The translations under genes and the position numbers were made by a program. Of a stretch of 64,000 nucleotides of DNA, positions 11,389 through 23,400 are shown in pieces (position 1 is the stretch's first letter; each line of letters opens with the position of its first letter). The notes beneath the pieces are model-generated. The model was not told the DNA's origin and ran no database searches. It saw only the letters and a list, made by a program, of their open reading frames with translations. Source of the stretch: Apostichopus japonicus (Eukaryota; Echinodermata; Holothuroidea; Aspidochirotida; Stichopodidae); contig NC_092569.1 of assembly GCF_037975245.1 (NCBI RefSeq), forward strand, positions 34,200,668-34,264,667, read 5' to 3'.

Positions 11389-11965
11389 GAATGCTACTAC
11401 TATCGACTATCGTGCGACCACATGTTGGAATTTAATGTATTCTTACGAAAGTTGCGATTAGCCTTGTCAATCATTGCAGGTTATCTCGACGTGATATTGT
11501 TGATTTAATATAGTGTAGTTTGCCTATTTTTGGTTTGTCTTTTTTTTTGGGGGGGGGGGGGCTCCTTTGTTGTTGTTTACAATATCGACTTCACTTACAA
11601 GAATGTAGAATTTGAAAGTTTGTAAGCAAATAATTTCTGTAAATTATGTAGGCTAATAGTTCATAATCATACCCCGCATCGAAAGAGTGTGTACAAATCG
11701 AATCAGTGGGCCCAATAATCATGTCACGTTTACGTTTGCATTTTCTTTTCAGCTTCCAAACATGACACGGGTTACCCGAATGGTATCCAACATGTCTCTA
11801 TGTAGGCCTACATTTGTGTCGCATCTCTTAATTAGTACAAGGTAGAGAAAGGTTTTCATCTACCGTAGCAGCTTTGTTAAATTTTCAGACTAAGTTTTCA
11901 AACAAAGTTTTGAAGAATTTCAAGCTTTGTAGGTTGTTTTTCAAATAGAAATATTAAGTAAAACA
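11389..11965. other. 3' flank of the methyltransferase gene
   Basis: This is presumably the 3' UTR and downstream DNA. A G-run is at 11547-11561. No canonical AATAAA is seen before about 12072, which is within the following tandem repeat. Confidence 0.4.
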
Positions 11966-11967
11966 GT

Positions 11968-12421
11968 TCTGTTGTATGCAAGATATATCAAACTGGCATG
12001 TACCGGGGCCAACACTAATGTGCTTATACTATTCTGGGTGTTAGTATGGCGGCCGCATAATTGAACTAATTCAATAAACTTTATTATTTTCTACATCATG
12101 ATAATATACATTAATTTTCTGTTGTATGCAAGATATATCAAACTGGCATGTATCGGGGCCAACACTAATGTGCTTATAATATTCTGGGTGTTAGTATGGC
12201 GGCCGCATAATTGAACTAATTCAATAAACTTTATTATTTTCTACATCATGATAATATACATTAATTTTCTGTTGTATGCAAGATATATCAAACTGGCATG
12301 TATCGGGGCCAACACTAATGTGCTTATAATATTCTGGGTGTTAGTATGGCGGCCGCATAATTGAACTATATATATAATTCAATAAACTTTACTATTTTCT
12401 ACATCATGATAATATACATTA
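11968..12421. repeat. ~151-bp tandem repeat, three copies
   Basis: The unit begins CTGTTGTATGCAAGATATAT at about 11969, 12119 and 12270. Each contains GGCGGCCGC (a NotI site) and CAATAAACTTTA, so three AATAAA poly(A)-signal words are lined up downstream of the methyltransferase. The copies are almost identical; the third has a short TATATA insertion near 12367. Confidence 0.85.
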
Positions 12422-12900
12422 ATTGAAATGAGAGAATAAATTGTCATTAAACCGTTTCATCCTTTTAAATTAATCGGTTATCTACGGTCTCGAAGATACG
12501 ATTTCTACCATCAGGGGTGGATTGGCAAACCGGTAGAAACCTTTGCGCCGTTGGGTCCCGTCTTCCCTTGGTCGACAAAGACACTAGTCAGTCGTCCAAT
12601 GATCTGGTTGTTTCAAAGGGGTTGCGCCGCCGGTAAGATCACATAGCCCCAATCCGGCCTTGCCTACCATTTACTAAACTCCTGGACAATATATCTACTA
12701 TGCAGTCTGTCGTATAGTTAGCAAACTACAAACTTACGCATTAACCAGAATGCAAAATGCATTGAGGTTTCGATGACTTCTGCTTGTTAGTATAACCATA
12801 ACTAGCTGTTGCAATAACACTATGGCATGCTAACACAGGTCAGTCTACTGTACGTGGTTATACACACCTCCATCAAAAGCAATAGGGTTCTTGTACTCAA
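12422..12900. other. Intergenic, no gene
   Basis: No open frame or domain is recognised. CAGGGGTGGATTGGC at 12513 resembles a hAT terminus, but no matching end with a target duplication was found. Confidence 0.35.
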
Positions 12901-14790
12901 TGTTATGAATCCACACACCAAGTATTACAAAACAAAACCAAATCTCTAATAACTTCGCACATTAGGGTTGCAGAGGAGTCCACTTATGGACAAGTTAGAT
13001 TGGAATATGCCCACGAAACTTCAAAGAATCAACTTGAAAGAAGCTAATACAGGTCACTGGAGGTCAACCTGAGGTCAAAGGTCACCAAATGCAGCTCGAC
13101 TATTGTATTACAATACCGTAACTCTCAACCCTGTCAGTGGTAGTTTCACAAGTTATCGGGAAAAAACACGTTTTGACCCATAAATGACCTTTGGTGACCT
13201 TGGATCACATCACGGTTATTTTTGAAAATGTGTCCCTACTTCATTCACAACTTGTCCTAATATACCAGCCATGTCAGACTTCGTGACTAGAAGTTGTTGC
13301 AAAAATTAGCATAAGTTGGGAGTTTTTTGCACTTAATCAACCTTGAATGACTTAATGGTTTTTATCAAAAATGTTCCTCTTGATGATGTGCACTCTGTCC
13401 TAAAATGCCAACCTTGATGGACATTTGGTTCTCACGTTATTGCAAAAATACTATTTTTTGACCCCTAATTGACCTTTGTTGACCTTGGATCATATTACCG
13501 TTACGTTTTGAAACGATCCTTTACCCCATTCACAACTAGTCCCAAAATATCAACCATGTCAGACCCTGTCAGTGGTAGTTTCACAAGTTATTAAGGAAAA
13601 AAAACACATTTTGACCCATAAATGGTCACCTTTGGTGACCTTGGATCACATCACGGTTATTTTTGGAAATGTGTCCCTACTCCATTCACAACTTGTCCTA
13701 ATATACCAGCCATGTCAGACTTCGTGACTAGAAGTTGTTGCAAAAATTAGCATAAGCTGGCAGTTTTTTGCACATAATCAACCTTGAATGACCTTGGATG
13801 ACCTGATCGTTTTTATCAAAATGTTTCTCTTGATAAGGTGCACTCTGTCCTAAAATTTGTTTGGCCTACAATGTACACACATAATGTTATTGCTAGAAAT
13901 GTATCAAAACCAACCTTTGGCCCCTCATAACTTGAGAACTGGGTGTCGGATTGAAGCGGGAGTTGGTTTCCTATATTCAGCACAAAAAGCTCTATCATAT
14001 GTCAACAAATTTTTAGACTTATCTTTGTTCTGTTTTGTTTTGCCCCGTATCTCCTAAAATGAGCATATTTTTTAAGATTTGACCTTTGACCTTTTGACCT
14101 CGCGGTCAGATGTAGTTTGACACTCTGATTCCAAAAAGCAACATGACAAGCCTGTGCGACCATCCTAACTGTACTTATTAAAAAACAAAAACTTTGACCT
14201 CTGATAACTTCGCACACGAAGGTCGCACAGGGGTCAACTATGGACCATTTTGATCGGAAGGTACTTTTGAGATCCGATTTTGGTCACGAAAATTCAAATA
14301 ACCCCAAAAACTGATAAAGGTCACCAGAGGTCAACATGAGGTCAAAGGTCACCTGGATGCGGGTCGACTCCTGGATTACAATAGCGTAACTCCCAACCTT
14401 GACGGACATTTGGTTCTCAAGTTATTGCAAAAATACTAGTTTTTGACCCCTGATTGACCTTTGTTGACCTTGGATCACATGACCGTTATGTTTTGAAATG
14501 ATCCCTTACCCCATTCACAACTAGTCCCAAAATATCAACCATGTCGGACCCTTTCAATGGGAGTTATTGCTTGTTTTAATATTTTGGTTTTTGGCCTCTA
14601 ACTGACCTTTGGTGACCTTCACAGGCACCCCAAAAAATAGGGCACATCTACTCAATGTGGCACTCATATACACCAAATATTAGATTGGTCCAAGCTTCCC
14701 TACTTGAGATACCGTGTTTACAAGCCAGGCGTCACACACACACACACACACACACGCACACATACCTGCCTTGCATACCATTGGAGGACA
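12900..14790. repeat. Dispersed repeat family rich in AGGTCA/TGACCT half-sites (copy 1)
   Basis: Segments such as TTGACCTTTG(G/T)TGACCTTGGATCACAT and CTTCGCACACGAAGGTC recur at about 13160, 13470, 13620, 14200 and 14450. Two spots have a triple AGGTCA arrangement (13061-13084 and 14328-14351). The array ends at a (CA)n run (14734-14758). The same family with the same order and CA-repeat end lies in an MDC1 intron at 55.1-58.3 kb. It is probably a transposable element or satellite; no protein is encoded. Confidence 0.75.
14734..14758. repeat. (CA)n microsatellite
   Basis: A short CA repeat closes the AGGTCA-rich repeat copy, just as one does at 58272-58317 in the second copy. Confidence 0.85.
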
Positions 14791-14799
14791 TTGACAAGG

Positions 14800-16780
14800 G
14801 ACCATCTTTCGAGGACACTATGTTAGGGGTGAAGTAGCCTTAAAGCAAAGAAACACGTTTCAGTTTATGTCATTGACCAGTCATCTATAACTTCTTGGAA
14901 ACCATCTGTCGTTTGTTCTTTGAAGTGACATCTTCTATACATGTGAGAACCACACACATTATATCTGGTTGTTCTATGCATCTAAGGACGTTCTGCGTAT
15001 ATCCAGAACTGTTAGTCATTAGAGGACAATGTATGTATGAATATGATTGCTATTCTTTTGAGGACAGCTTATGCATGATGTAATGTTTAAGTTGGTTTAT
15101 TAGTAAACATTAAATTGCTCATTGTGACCACTATGGTCTAACCTCAAGAGTCTTAGCTCCGCATATTTTACCCCCAGTTGGTATCTAGAGTGTATGTACA
15201 TCTGAGGAGGATGGGATAAGGGTTGCAGAGATGGACACAAGCAGAAGTCAATGTATTCTTTGGACACCAAATTTCCCAATCTTTGGTTGTAGAAAAAACC
15301 TTTATAGATGTGCTTTAGGCCGATCAACTTTTTTCAAGCAAGGGCTCAAGTGAGGTTATTGCCAAAACTGCAAGACTTTTCAAAATACGTTTAGTTTCCA
15401 CTAGTTCTATAAATGTATTTTTTTTAGGGTTGGTTAGGAGGCTGATGGAAGGGAAAGGTGACATATTATGTCATACATAACATTATGATCATTAATAAAC
15501 AATATATAAACTGACAGAAAAGTAACATATTTCTGTTATGGCACCTTTATTGAAAAACCTTTGCAACCAAAACAAAATTAACAACTGCTAACTGATGAAG
15601 AATAAAATGCCAGTTACTTATCTGTAAAAAGCTAAATATTAATTAACAGTAACTTATTGTAGCCACATTTCCAAGCTAATAACCATAGACATTCTTGAGG
15701 TACTCTGTTTTCTAATTTGTCAAAAAGATTAAAAAAAAAGAATCTATACCCAATTTTACATATTATGTTTTGAAAATCAGGTATGATTATCGTTGATTTC
15801 ACTTCGTTTTTTATAACTAATTAACAACCACTATTATTTTTATATAAGCAGAAAGGCTACACCAGTAAGCAGCGAAGTGAGATATTATTTAATTGGTGGA
15901 AATAAGAAACAGGCATTTACCATGCAGCCTTCAAATTTCTCATAACTAAATGATCCTTTTAATGAGAATTAAAAAGAAAGATCAGAGAAATACTTGCAAG
16001 CAAGCTGAACAAACTTCAATTGAATGTCAGAAGGGATAAACAATCATACTCATATTGTTCGCTTTTTGGCGAAAAAATAACGGTCGTAACGGAATGATTA
16101 TTTTTAAGACGAAGTGAAAGTGACTAATAAATTGTCTTTTGCATGTTTCGATAATAGATTTTAAACTGAAAAGTCAAACTGTAAGATTACCAATGTCTAG
16201 TCCACTCTTTTGACGCTTATTCGCAATGGCTTATTATTTCCCTAACAAGAATTTCATCTTTCAACGTATTGTGAAAACAAAGCACCAAATGCGGCCTTGT
16301 CCTAACACGAACATTGGACTACAGTACAGTGCACTGCTACTATTGTTAACACAATACTGTTAACAACACATATACAAATGCATTTCGCAACTAAAATATT
16401 ATATGAAAATTTAACGTTGAATTTTTGGTCGTAACAATAGGTTATACTGCATTTAGTTTGACGCAAGCATATTTTTGGTATGGTTGTGAAAAACGCCAAC
16501 TAAAAACGTGAACCTTTATCAACTTATATTAGAAAATGAAGAAATTCTAAGAAACACCTTCAACTTATACTTCATGAGCTTAAAACAAAGAAGAACAGTT
16601 ACAACAAGAACATCTGGAACAACAAATTCTGAACCTTCCACCCCTCCCTTAAGCCCTGATAAACTTCCAAAATCCTTAATTACTCTGCCAGAATTAAATG
16701 ATAGAAACACATAAACACAAGACTTTTAGTTACATACATAACTGAAACATGTCTTTTAACACTTTAACTTACAAATTTGA
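14800..16780. other. Intergenic/3' flank of the SET-recombinase gene, no gene seen
   Basis: Between 14800 and 15340 the words GAGGACA and TTAGAGGACA recur, loosely repetitive. From 15340 to 16780 the DNA is AT-rich with no recognisable coding region. The portion next to 16787 would be 3' UTR of the minus-strand gene. Short opposed open frames at 16508-16714 show no domain. Confidence 0.4.
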
Positions 16781-16786
16781 CAGATA

Positions 16787-17420
16787 TTATCGCTTCCTTT
16801 TATTAGCTTGAATGGCACTATAAACTTTATACTTGATGTTTTTCCAAGTTTTATCATCTAGAAGTGGTGCCAGAGATTTCTTACATTTGTCGCATTCATC
16901 TTTTCGAGGCACACGGCCTAACCTAATGTGCTTGTCAAAATAATCTTGGACAGCATCTGATTCTTTGTTACCCCAATGTGACTTTTTGTTTACTACAACT
17001 CTTTGCTCTGATTGATCTGGTTTTCTAACTGAAAGGTTACTGTGACTTCTTGCCTGGAGACTGCTCCTCTTCTTACTTTCATTACACGTTTTTGCAAGGA
17101 TTGATGCTGGAATGAAGAAAAGGAAATAAGCCATGAAGTGCATAGAACAAAATGCAAGAAACTACCATTAAAAAATAAGAACAAGAATATCAAACATGGT
17201 TCCCCATTTAGAAAGAGATATAACTATAAATTAACATATGACAAGTTTTTCTGAAGTATCTAGTAATACAAAGTCTTGGTTGCAACAAGATGTGTCTCAA
17301 ATGTGCAACTCTGTCTAATAATATATGCCAGTTTACTTGATGTACCTCCTGTATTGATTTCATCAGGTAAATCATCTTCCTCATCTTCGTCAACCAGCTC
17401 TTCTTCACTAGTACATGGAT
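16787..17420 (-). CDS. Last two exons: acidic linker and basic C-terminal domain
   Basis: Exon 17420-17346 (75 bp, phase 1-1) encodes an acidic stretch ending TGG-like. Exon 17106-16787 encodes 105 residues: a Ser/Arg-rich start, then SHWGNKESDAVQDYF, GRVPRKDECDKC and TWKNIKYKVY, and stops at TAA 16787. The W-x-x-(E)-x-A-V-x-x-(F/Y) start, paired Cys and late WKN(I/V)K are a pattern I remember at the C-terminus of animal proteins with this recombinase region. It is plausibly a DNA-binding helical domain. Splice phases match the large exon exactly. Confidence 0.75.
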
Positions 17421-20400
17421 CTGACCGAAGAAAGTAAATAAACAAAGGAAAAAATTGACTATAAGAAATAAGCGTAACAAAATTAAGTGCTTACGAGGTA
17501 GGAATATTCACAGAAGAAATTTGAGAAATAAACAAGACTAGCTAGGTGACCTGAAAGACTACTAAGTTTTAAATACAACTTGTTTGTTACTCGTAAATAG
17601 CTCATTTTGATGCCATCGGGTTTCGAGTTAAAAAATGTTTGCAATTGAAAATCTGTTTAACCATCCATGTTACTCATATTGTAAATTTATCACATAAGAC
17701 AATAACTTCAATTTATCATAAAACTTTAAAATACAAAACAATTAAAAACACTTACCATCCAAAGAGACCTCAATTTCAGAAAGTTTCTTATCTCTGAAGT
17801 TGTTTGAATTTCCCTTCTCCATCGCCAACAAGAGCCTTGCTACCTTTGTCATCTGCAGTGTGTCGTCAGGGAGGCGATAATACTCGCGATGAACTCTAAT
17901 ATCGTGACCTAAAAAGTTGGCAAGAATGTCCAGTTCATGGCGTTTGAGACAAAAGAGTTGAGAAACTGTTGCAATATGTTTTCGAAGCTTTGTTGATGTT
18001 AGTGCAGAAGGGCATTTGGCTCCACTCTCTAAAGCCATTTTGCTAAGGCAATCAGATCCCCGTAGTGGAGTTTTTGAACCCAATGTTGGCCTGGCAAACA
18101 TATAGCGATTGGTTGAAGACACTCCAACAGATGAACGAGTCTCTACAAGGGTATCGGCAGCCTCTTTCATTTCAGATGTTAGCAGAATGGGGACTTTTCT
18201 GCCTCTTTTCCCTTTAGTCTCGACTCTAGAAAGCTGTTGACACAGTTTTTTCTCCCATTCAGTAAGATCCTCAAGGATATCCTCATTAGTGTGAGTATTG
18301 CATCTTTGGTAATCTTCCAGAGGCATGCGCTGTACTTCTCCACTCCTCCTTCTATTAAATAGGATAATTTTAGCCATTGTTGCTGTAGCTAGTGAGTACC
18401 ATGCCAGTTTATCCGGATCTGTTGACAATCTCTTGGTGCTTTCCGTAATTTTCACATTGAGGTGTTTGTGAAGGTTGACTACATCTTCAGACAAAGGTAA
18501 TATTGTGGGCTTATTCCACTTCCTTTGATACAATGTAGATAATGCATGTGAAGAAACACTGTCTGCCCACTCTAAGTTGCAAAGTTCTTCAAATCTCTCT
18601 GCATAATCTTTCAGTTCTCCATCTTCCAATTTGATGCCTGCCACCTTTTGTATTGCTGCACATTTTTTTAGGGAATGGCCTAACTTCAGTGCAAGGGATG
18701 GTATCTGGTACTGTTGAGTGGATGAGTTGTAAACTGCACACTTGCGAACAGCCTCAACTACTTTGTCAAAGCATGATGGTCGTATGCATTCTGCAAGGGT
18801 CTTTAAACTTGGATCAACTTCCTGAATATTCTTCAGTAGGCGACCCACCTCCCGCATTTTCTGACTGACATACTGTCCATTGTGTGAATCTGTTCCAAGC
18901 TTTGCAAACAATCGTTGTCCCAATGTTAAAATCATTTCATCATTTCGACAAATAATGCTTATGTTATCCCGACGCATAATTCCAATGACTTTTACCTTGA
19001 ACTGTTCATCAACCTTGGTAGCCAGTGGGAGCAACAATGAACATCTAGACCTTAATCCGTTATTTCTTCCACTGTGGCTTTGTTTCGCTGGACACTTTTT
19101 TGTGTGTTTCCACATATCTCCATCATAAAAGTAACCAAAACAGTTTTCACATGGAAGGTATCTTTCAAAAGGAACACTGAAGGGTGGCCTCTTGTAGGGA
19201 ATAAGAATGCCTGTCCCTGAGTTTAGTACTTCGATGTTGTGTGAATGATTACCTTTATTGGTCAAAATTTGTAGCAATTCCTTTCTTTCCTTTGAATTCT
19301 TGCTGAAGCTGAATGCTTCTTGTACCTCTGGTTCATGTGCATGCATAGACTGGAAATGTCTTCCCAGTTTTGCCTTTTGTTCCATACAAAAAACACAGAA
19401 CTGGTGTTTATCCCATTTTCTAGCAAATCCATTACTGCTTGTCATGACAGTCACCCGAGGTATCTTCTTGAATCTAGTTTCACTGGTAGTTGAAGAAACT
19501 GCACAACTCGATTCAGGTGTCTTGCTTGACACTTTGCATTCAGCATTCTGCAGTCTCAATTTAGATGATGAGCTAGAAGTAGAGTGGACAATGTTTCCAC
19601 CTGCTTCTGAATCACTTGCCGATGACCTCATGTCAACATTCCGTTTCAGACTTGTTCCTGGTCCTTTCCTTTTTTGAGTATCCATTTCACTGTTGCTCTC
19701 CGGTGACATCTGCTCATCACTGCTGCTTTCTGTTGGGAGGTAATCACTACAATGTTCATTATTTTCATCACTGCTGTCCGATGAATCTGTATAACTGACA
19801 GATTCTTCTTTTTCTAATGCAAATATCACTTTTTTCTGGTTACATTTTCTGTTTTTACCATGTCTTTGCTGTTGATTTTGATTGTGATCAGTAGTTGATA
19901 CTATGGTGTGCTCGACATCAGATTTTGACGGATGCTCCTTGATGCAAACTGCACCATGACTTCTCATTTTAGGGGAAGGAAGGGGAATCATATATTCTGA
20001 ACTATTTGTAGAATCTTCTGAATCGCAAACATATGACATTTGGTCATCATTCCATTCCTGCTCTTTATCTTGAGTGTTGTCCGATGCTTCACTAGTCTGA
20101 GATGAAACTTCATTGTCACTACCATTTTCTCCTTTATCATCTCCTCCACTGCTGACATCTTTGTGTGTGTCTTTACACCATGGGAACAAATCGATGTCTT
20201 CAAATGGATTATAGCTATCATCACTTTCATTATCCTAAATAGGGAAGAAGTAACAGATGTTGTAAAGACCTTTCCAATAAATCAAGACAACAACCTAAAT
20301 CAGATTTTGGATGTTTGAGTTGACGGAACTATGAATGTTCCTCCTTTAAAAAGTGCATGTTTGAACAAAATTTTACAGAATTAAAAAGTTTTGTATTTAA

Positions 20401-23400
20401 ATAAATATGTTTAAGTACCAAAAGTATGTATCAGTCTGCACAGTGGATGATACACTTTGTAAGAGTTACGCAACTAAAATGAATTATGCCAGTGAAAACA
20501 TTTATTTGCAAGGAATGCTGCCTGGTCAATAAAGAAGATGTATGTATGTATATGTGATCTTCCCGCAAGCAGGAACTCGCGAAAGAAGCCATGGAGGCTT
20601 GTAGACTCGCAAGCTGACCGAAGCCAATCTCTCGGCACACATCCATTTAACGTCCATGTCAGGAAGTTGTTATTGAACAACACCCTTGCCAGACGACACA
20701 CATTGCTGTCGGCGGGGAATCGAACCGGGGATCTCATGACTGGGAGACGCCGGCGTTAACCACTAGGCTATACACTTCGCCGATATATTTATCTTCTAAT
20801 ATTTTATCTATAATAACAGGGCCTATTTCTTACCTTGGCAATCTGTGTGGTGCATTCTGATTCCCCAGGTGCTCTCTCTGGCTCATTATCGGTGTTGCAT
20901 TCTCTCAAAACTTCAGGTGGCTTGTTTTGATTTGTTTGTTTCTAAGAAGATTAAAAATCACATTTCAATGGCAATACTTAAGTATTTGAAATGATATAAG
21001 CATCTCAGAAGTGAATCTCAAATTACAAATATTTCATGGTTAGTAAAGTCAGTAGTCGTTATCAACTATACTAGTGAGAACATTCCACACAATATCATCA
21101 TAAAAAGAATCCTTTTAGAAAAGGGTTTAAACGACATGAATGTACCCTTCAATGCAAACAGTTAGGTTCTTTTCACAGAACCAAGAGTTTGGATTATATC
21201 TTCAAAGAAAAAACAAGCCTACATCAAACAATACATGAATGAAGCCTGGTCAATACACAATGATACTTGACTATTCTTTAGAGGACCAAGTACACATAGT
21301 ACTGGGTAATATTGTATATCACATGAAATCATACATTAAAACACAAACTTATATCAATCTTTGCAGTTGACAATAAATATCTCTGAAATACTGTGCCTTA
21401 CTAATGTAACAAAACTAGTATATATCATTCTACACATTGAACCGTAATTACTATACAAGTATTAACAATGCAATTGTGTCAGGGCTACAAAACTGAGATG
21501 TACTATACCAGTGAGAACATTAACTAGCAACATTTCTATTAATTGCAAATATCAATCAAGATACATAGTCAGGACATCTACTTCAATGTAAATCACTGAA
21601 CATCTATCAAAGGGATGAAAAATCAAACCATTGGGCTATTTTTTATTTCAAACTCTGACGTGTCAAGTCTTCACATGTGTGCTATAAAGTTGGCTATTCC
21701 TTAGAGGACATCATTGTACAAACTACTGCAACAGTGGTTCAGGTGATAATGACATCTAACCTATAATGCTAATGGTTTGTATATACTTACTGGTTCAATG
21801 ATATTTCACCAGTATTAAATCATCTGGTTTGTTAAACATAAACTTGATGATATTTATCTAAGATTGATGAATATATAATAACATGGCCTATTTCTTACCT
21901 TGGCAATCTGTGTGGTGCAATTTGATTCTACATGTGCTCTCTCTGGCTCATTATCAGTGTTGCATTCTCCCAAAACTTCAGGTGGCTTGTTTTGATTTGT
22001 GTTTTTCTAAGAAGATTAAAAATCACATTTCAATGATAACATTTTTGGCATTTGAAGTGATATAGCTTCTCAGAACTAAATCTCAAATTACAAATATTTC
22101 ATGGTTAGTAAATTCAGTAGTCGTTATCAACTATACTATTGAGATCATTTCATCATAAAAGCATCACTTTAGAAATGGGTTTTAACTGCATGAATCTCCC
22201 CTTCAATGCAAACAATAAGGTTCTTTTCCCAGGACTAAGAGTTTATTATATCTTCAAAAAGAAATCGAGTCTACATCAAACAATACATGAATGAAGCCTG
22301 GTCAATACACAATGATACTTGACTATTCTTTAGAGGACCAAGTACACATAGTACTGGGTAATATTGTATATCACATGAAATCATACATTAAAACACAAAC
22401 TTATATCAATCTTTGCGGTTGACAATAAAAATCTCTGCATATTGTGCCATACTAATGTAACAAACTAGTATATATCATTCTTCACATTGAACGTAATAAC
22501 CATACAAGCATTAACAATGCAATTGTGTCAGGGTTAACACAACTGAGATGTACTATACCAGTGAGAACATTTACTAGCAACATTTCTTTTAATTGCAAAT
22601 ATCAATCAGGATACATAGTCAGGACATCTACTTCAATGTAAATCACTGAACATCTATCAAAGGGATTAAAAATCAAACCATTGGGCTATTTTTTATTTCA
22701 AACTCTGGCATGTCAAGTCTTCACATGTGTGCTATAGAGTTGGCTATTCCTTAGAGGACATCATTGTACAAACTACTGCAACAGTGGTACAGGTGATAAT
22801 GACATCTAACCTATAATGCTAATGGTTTGGATATACTTATTGGTTCAATGATATTTCACCAGTATTTAATCATCTGGTTTGTTAAACATAAACTTGACGA
22901 TATTTATCTAAGATTGATGCATATATAATAACATGGCCTATTTTTACCTTGACAATCTGTGTGGTGCATTCTGATTCCCCAGGTGCTCTCTCTGGCTCAT
23001 TATCAGTGTTGCATTCTCTCAAAACTTCAGGTGGCTTGTTTTGATTTGTGTTTTTCTAAGAAGATTAAAAATCACATTTCAATGATAACACTATTGGCAT
23101 TTGAATTGCTATTAGGTTTTCAGAACTAAATCTCAAATTACAAATATTTCATTATTACTTAGTAAAGTCAGTAGTCGTTATCAACTATACTAGTGAGAAC
23201 ATTCCACACAATATCATCATAAAAGCCTCTCTTTAGAAATGGGTTTAAACTACCTGAAAGTACTTTTCAATACAACAGTTAGGTCCTTTTTACAGAACCA
23301 AGAGTTTTGATTATATCTTCAAAGAGAAAACAAGCCTCCATCAAACAATACATGAGTGAAGCCTGGTCAATACACATTGTGTATTGACCAAAATGATACT

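Noticed and set aside
12513-12665. hAT element starting CAGGGGTGGATTGGC
   Set aside because: A loosely complementary CCAATCCGGCC is seen at 12650, but there is no clean terminus or target duplication.
16508-16714. Small + strand gene near 16.6 kb
   Set aside because: 68 codons, no domain, and an overlapping minus-strand frame of equal length; nothing distinguishes it from chance.
20700-20784. A tRNA gene on the minus strand
   Set aside because: A and B boxes are present, but the head lacks a clean acceptor stem and continues into a SINE body with a simple-repeat tail.
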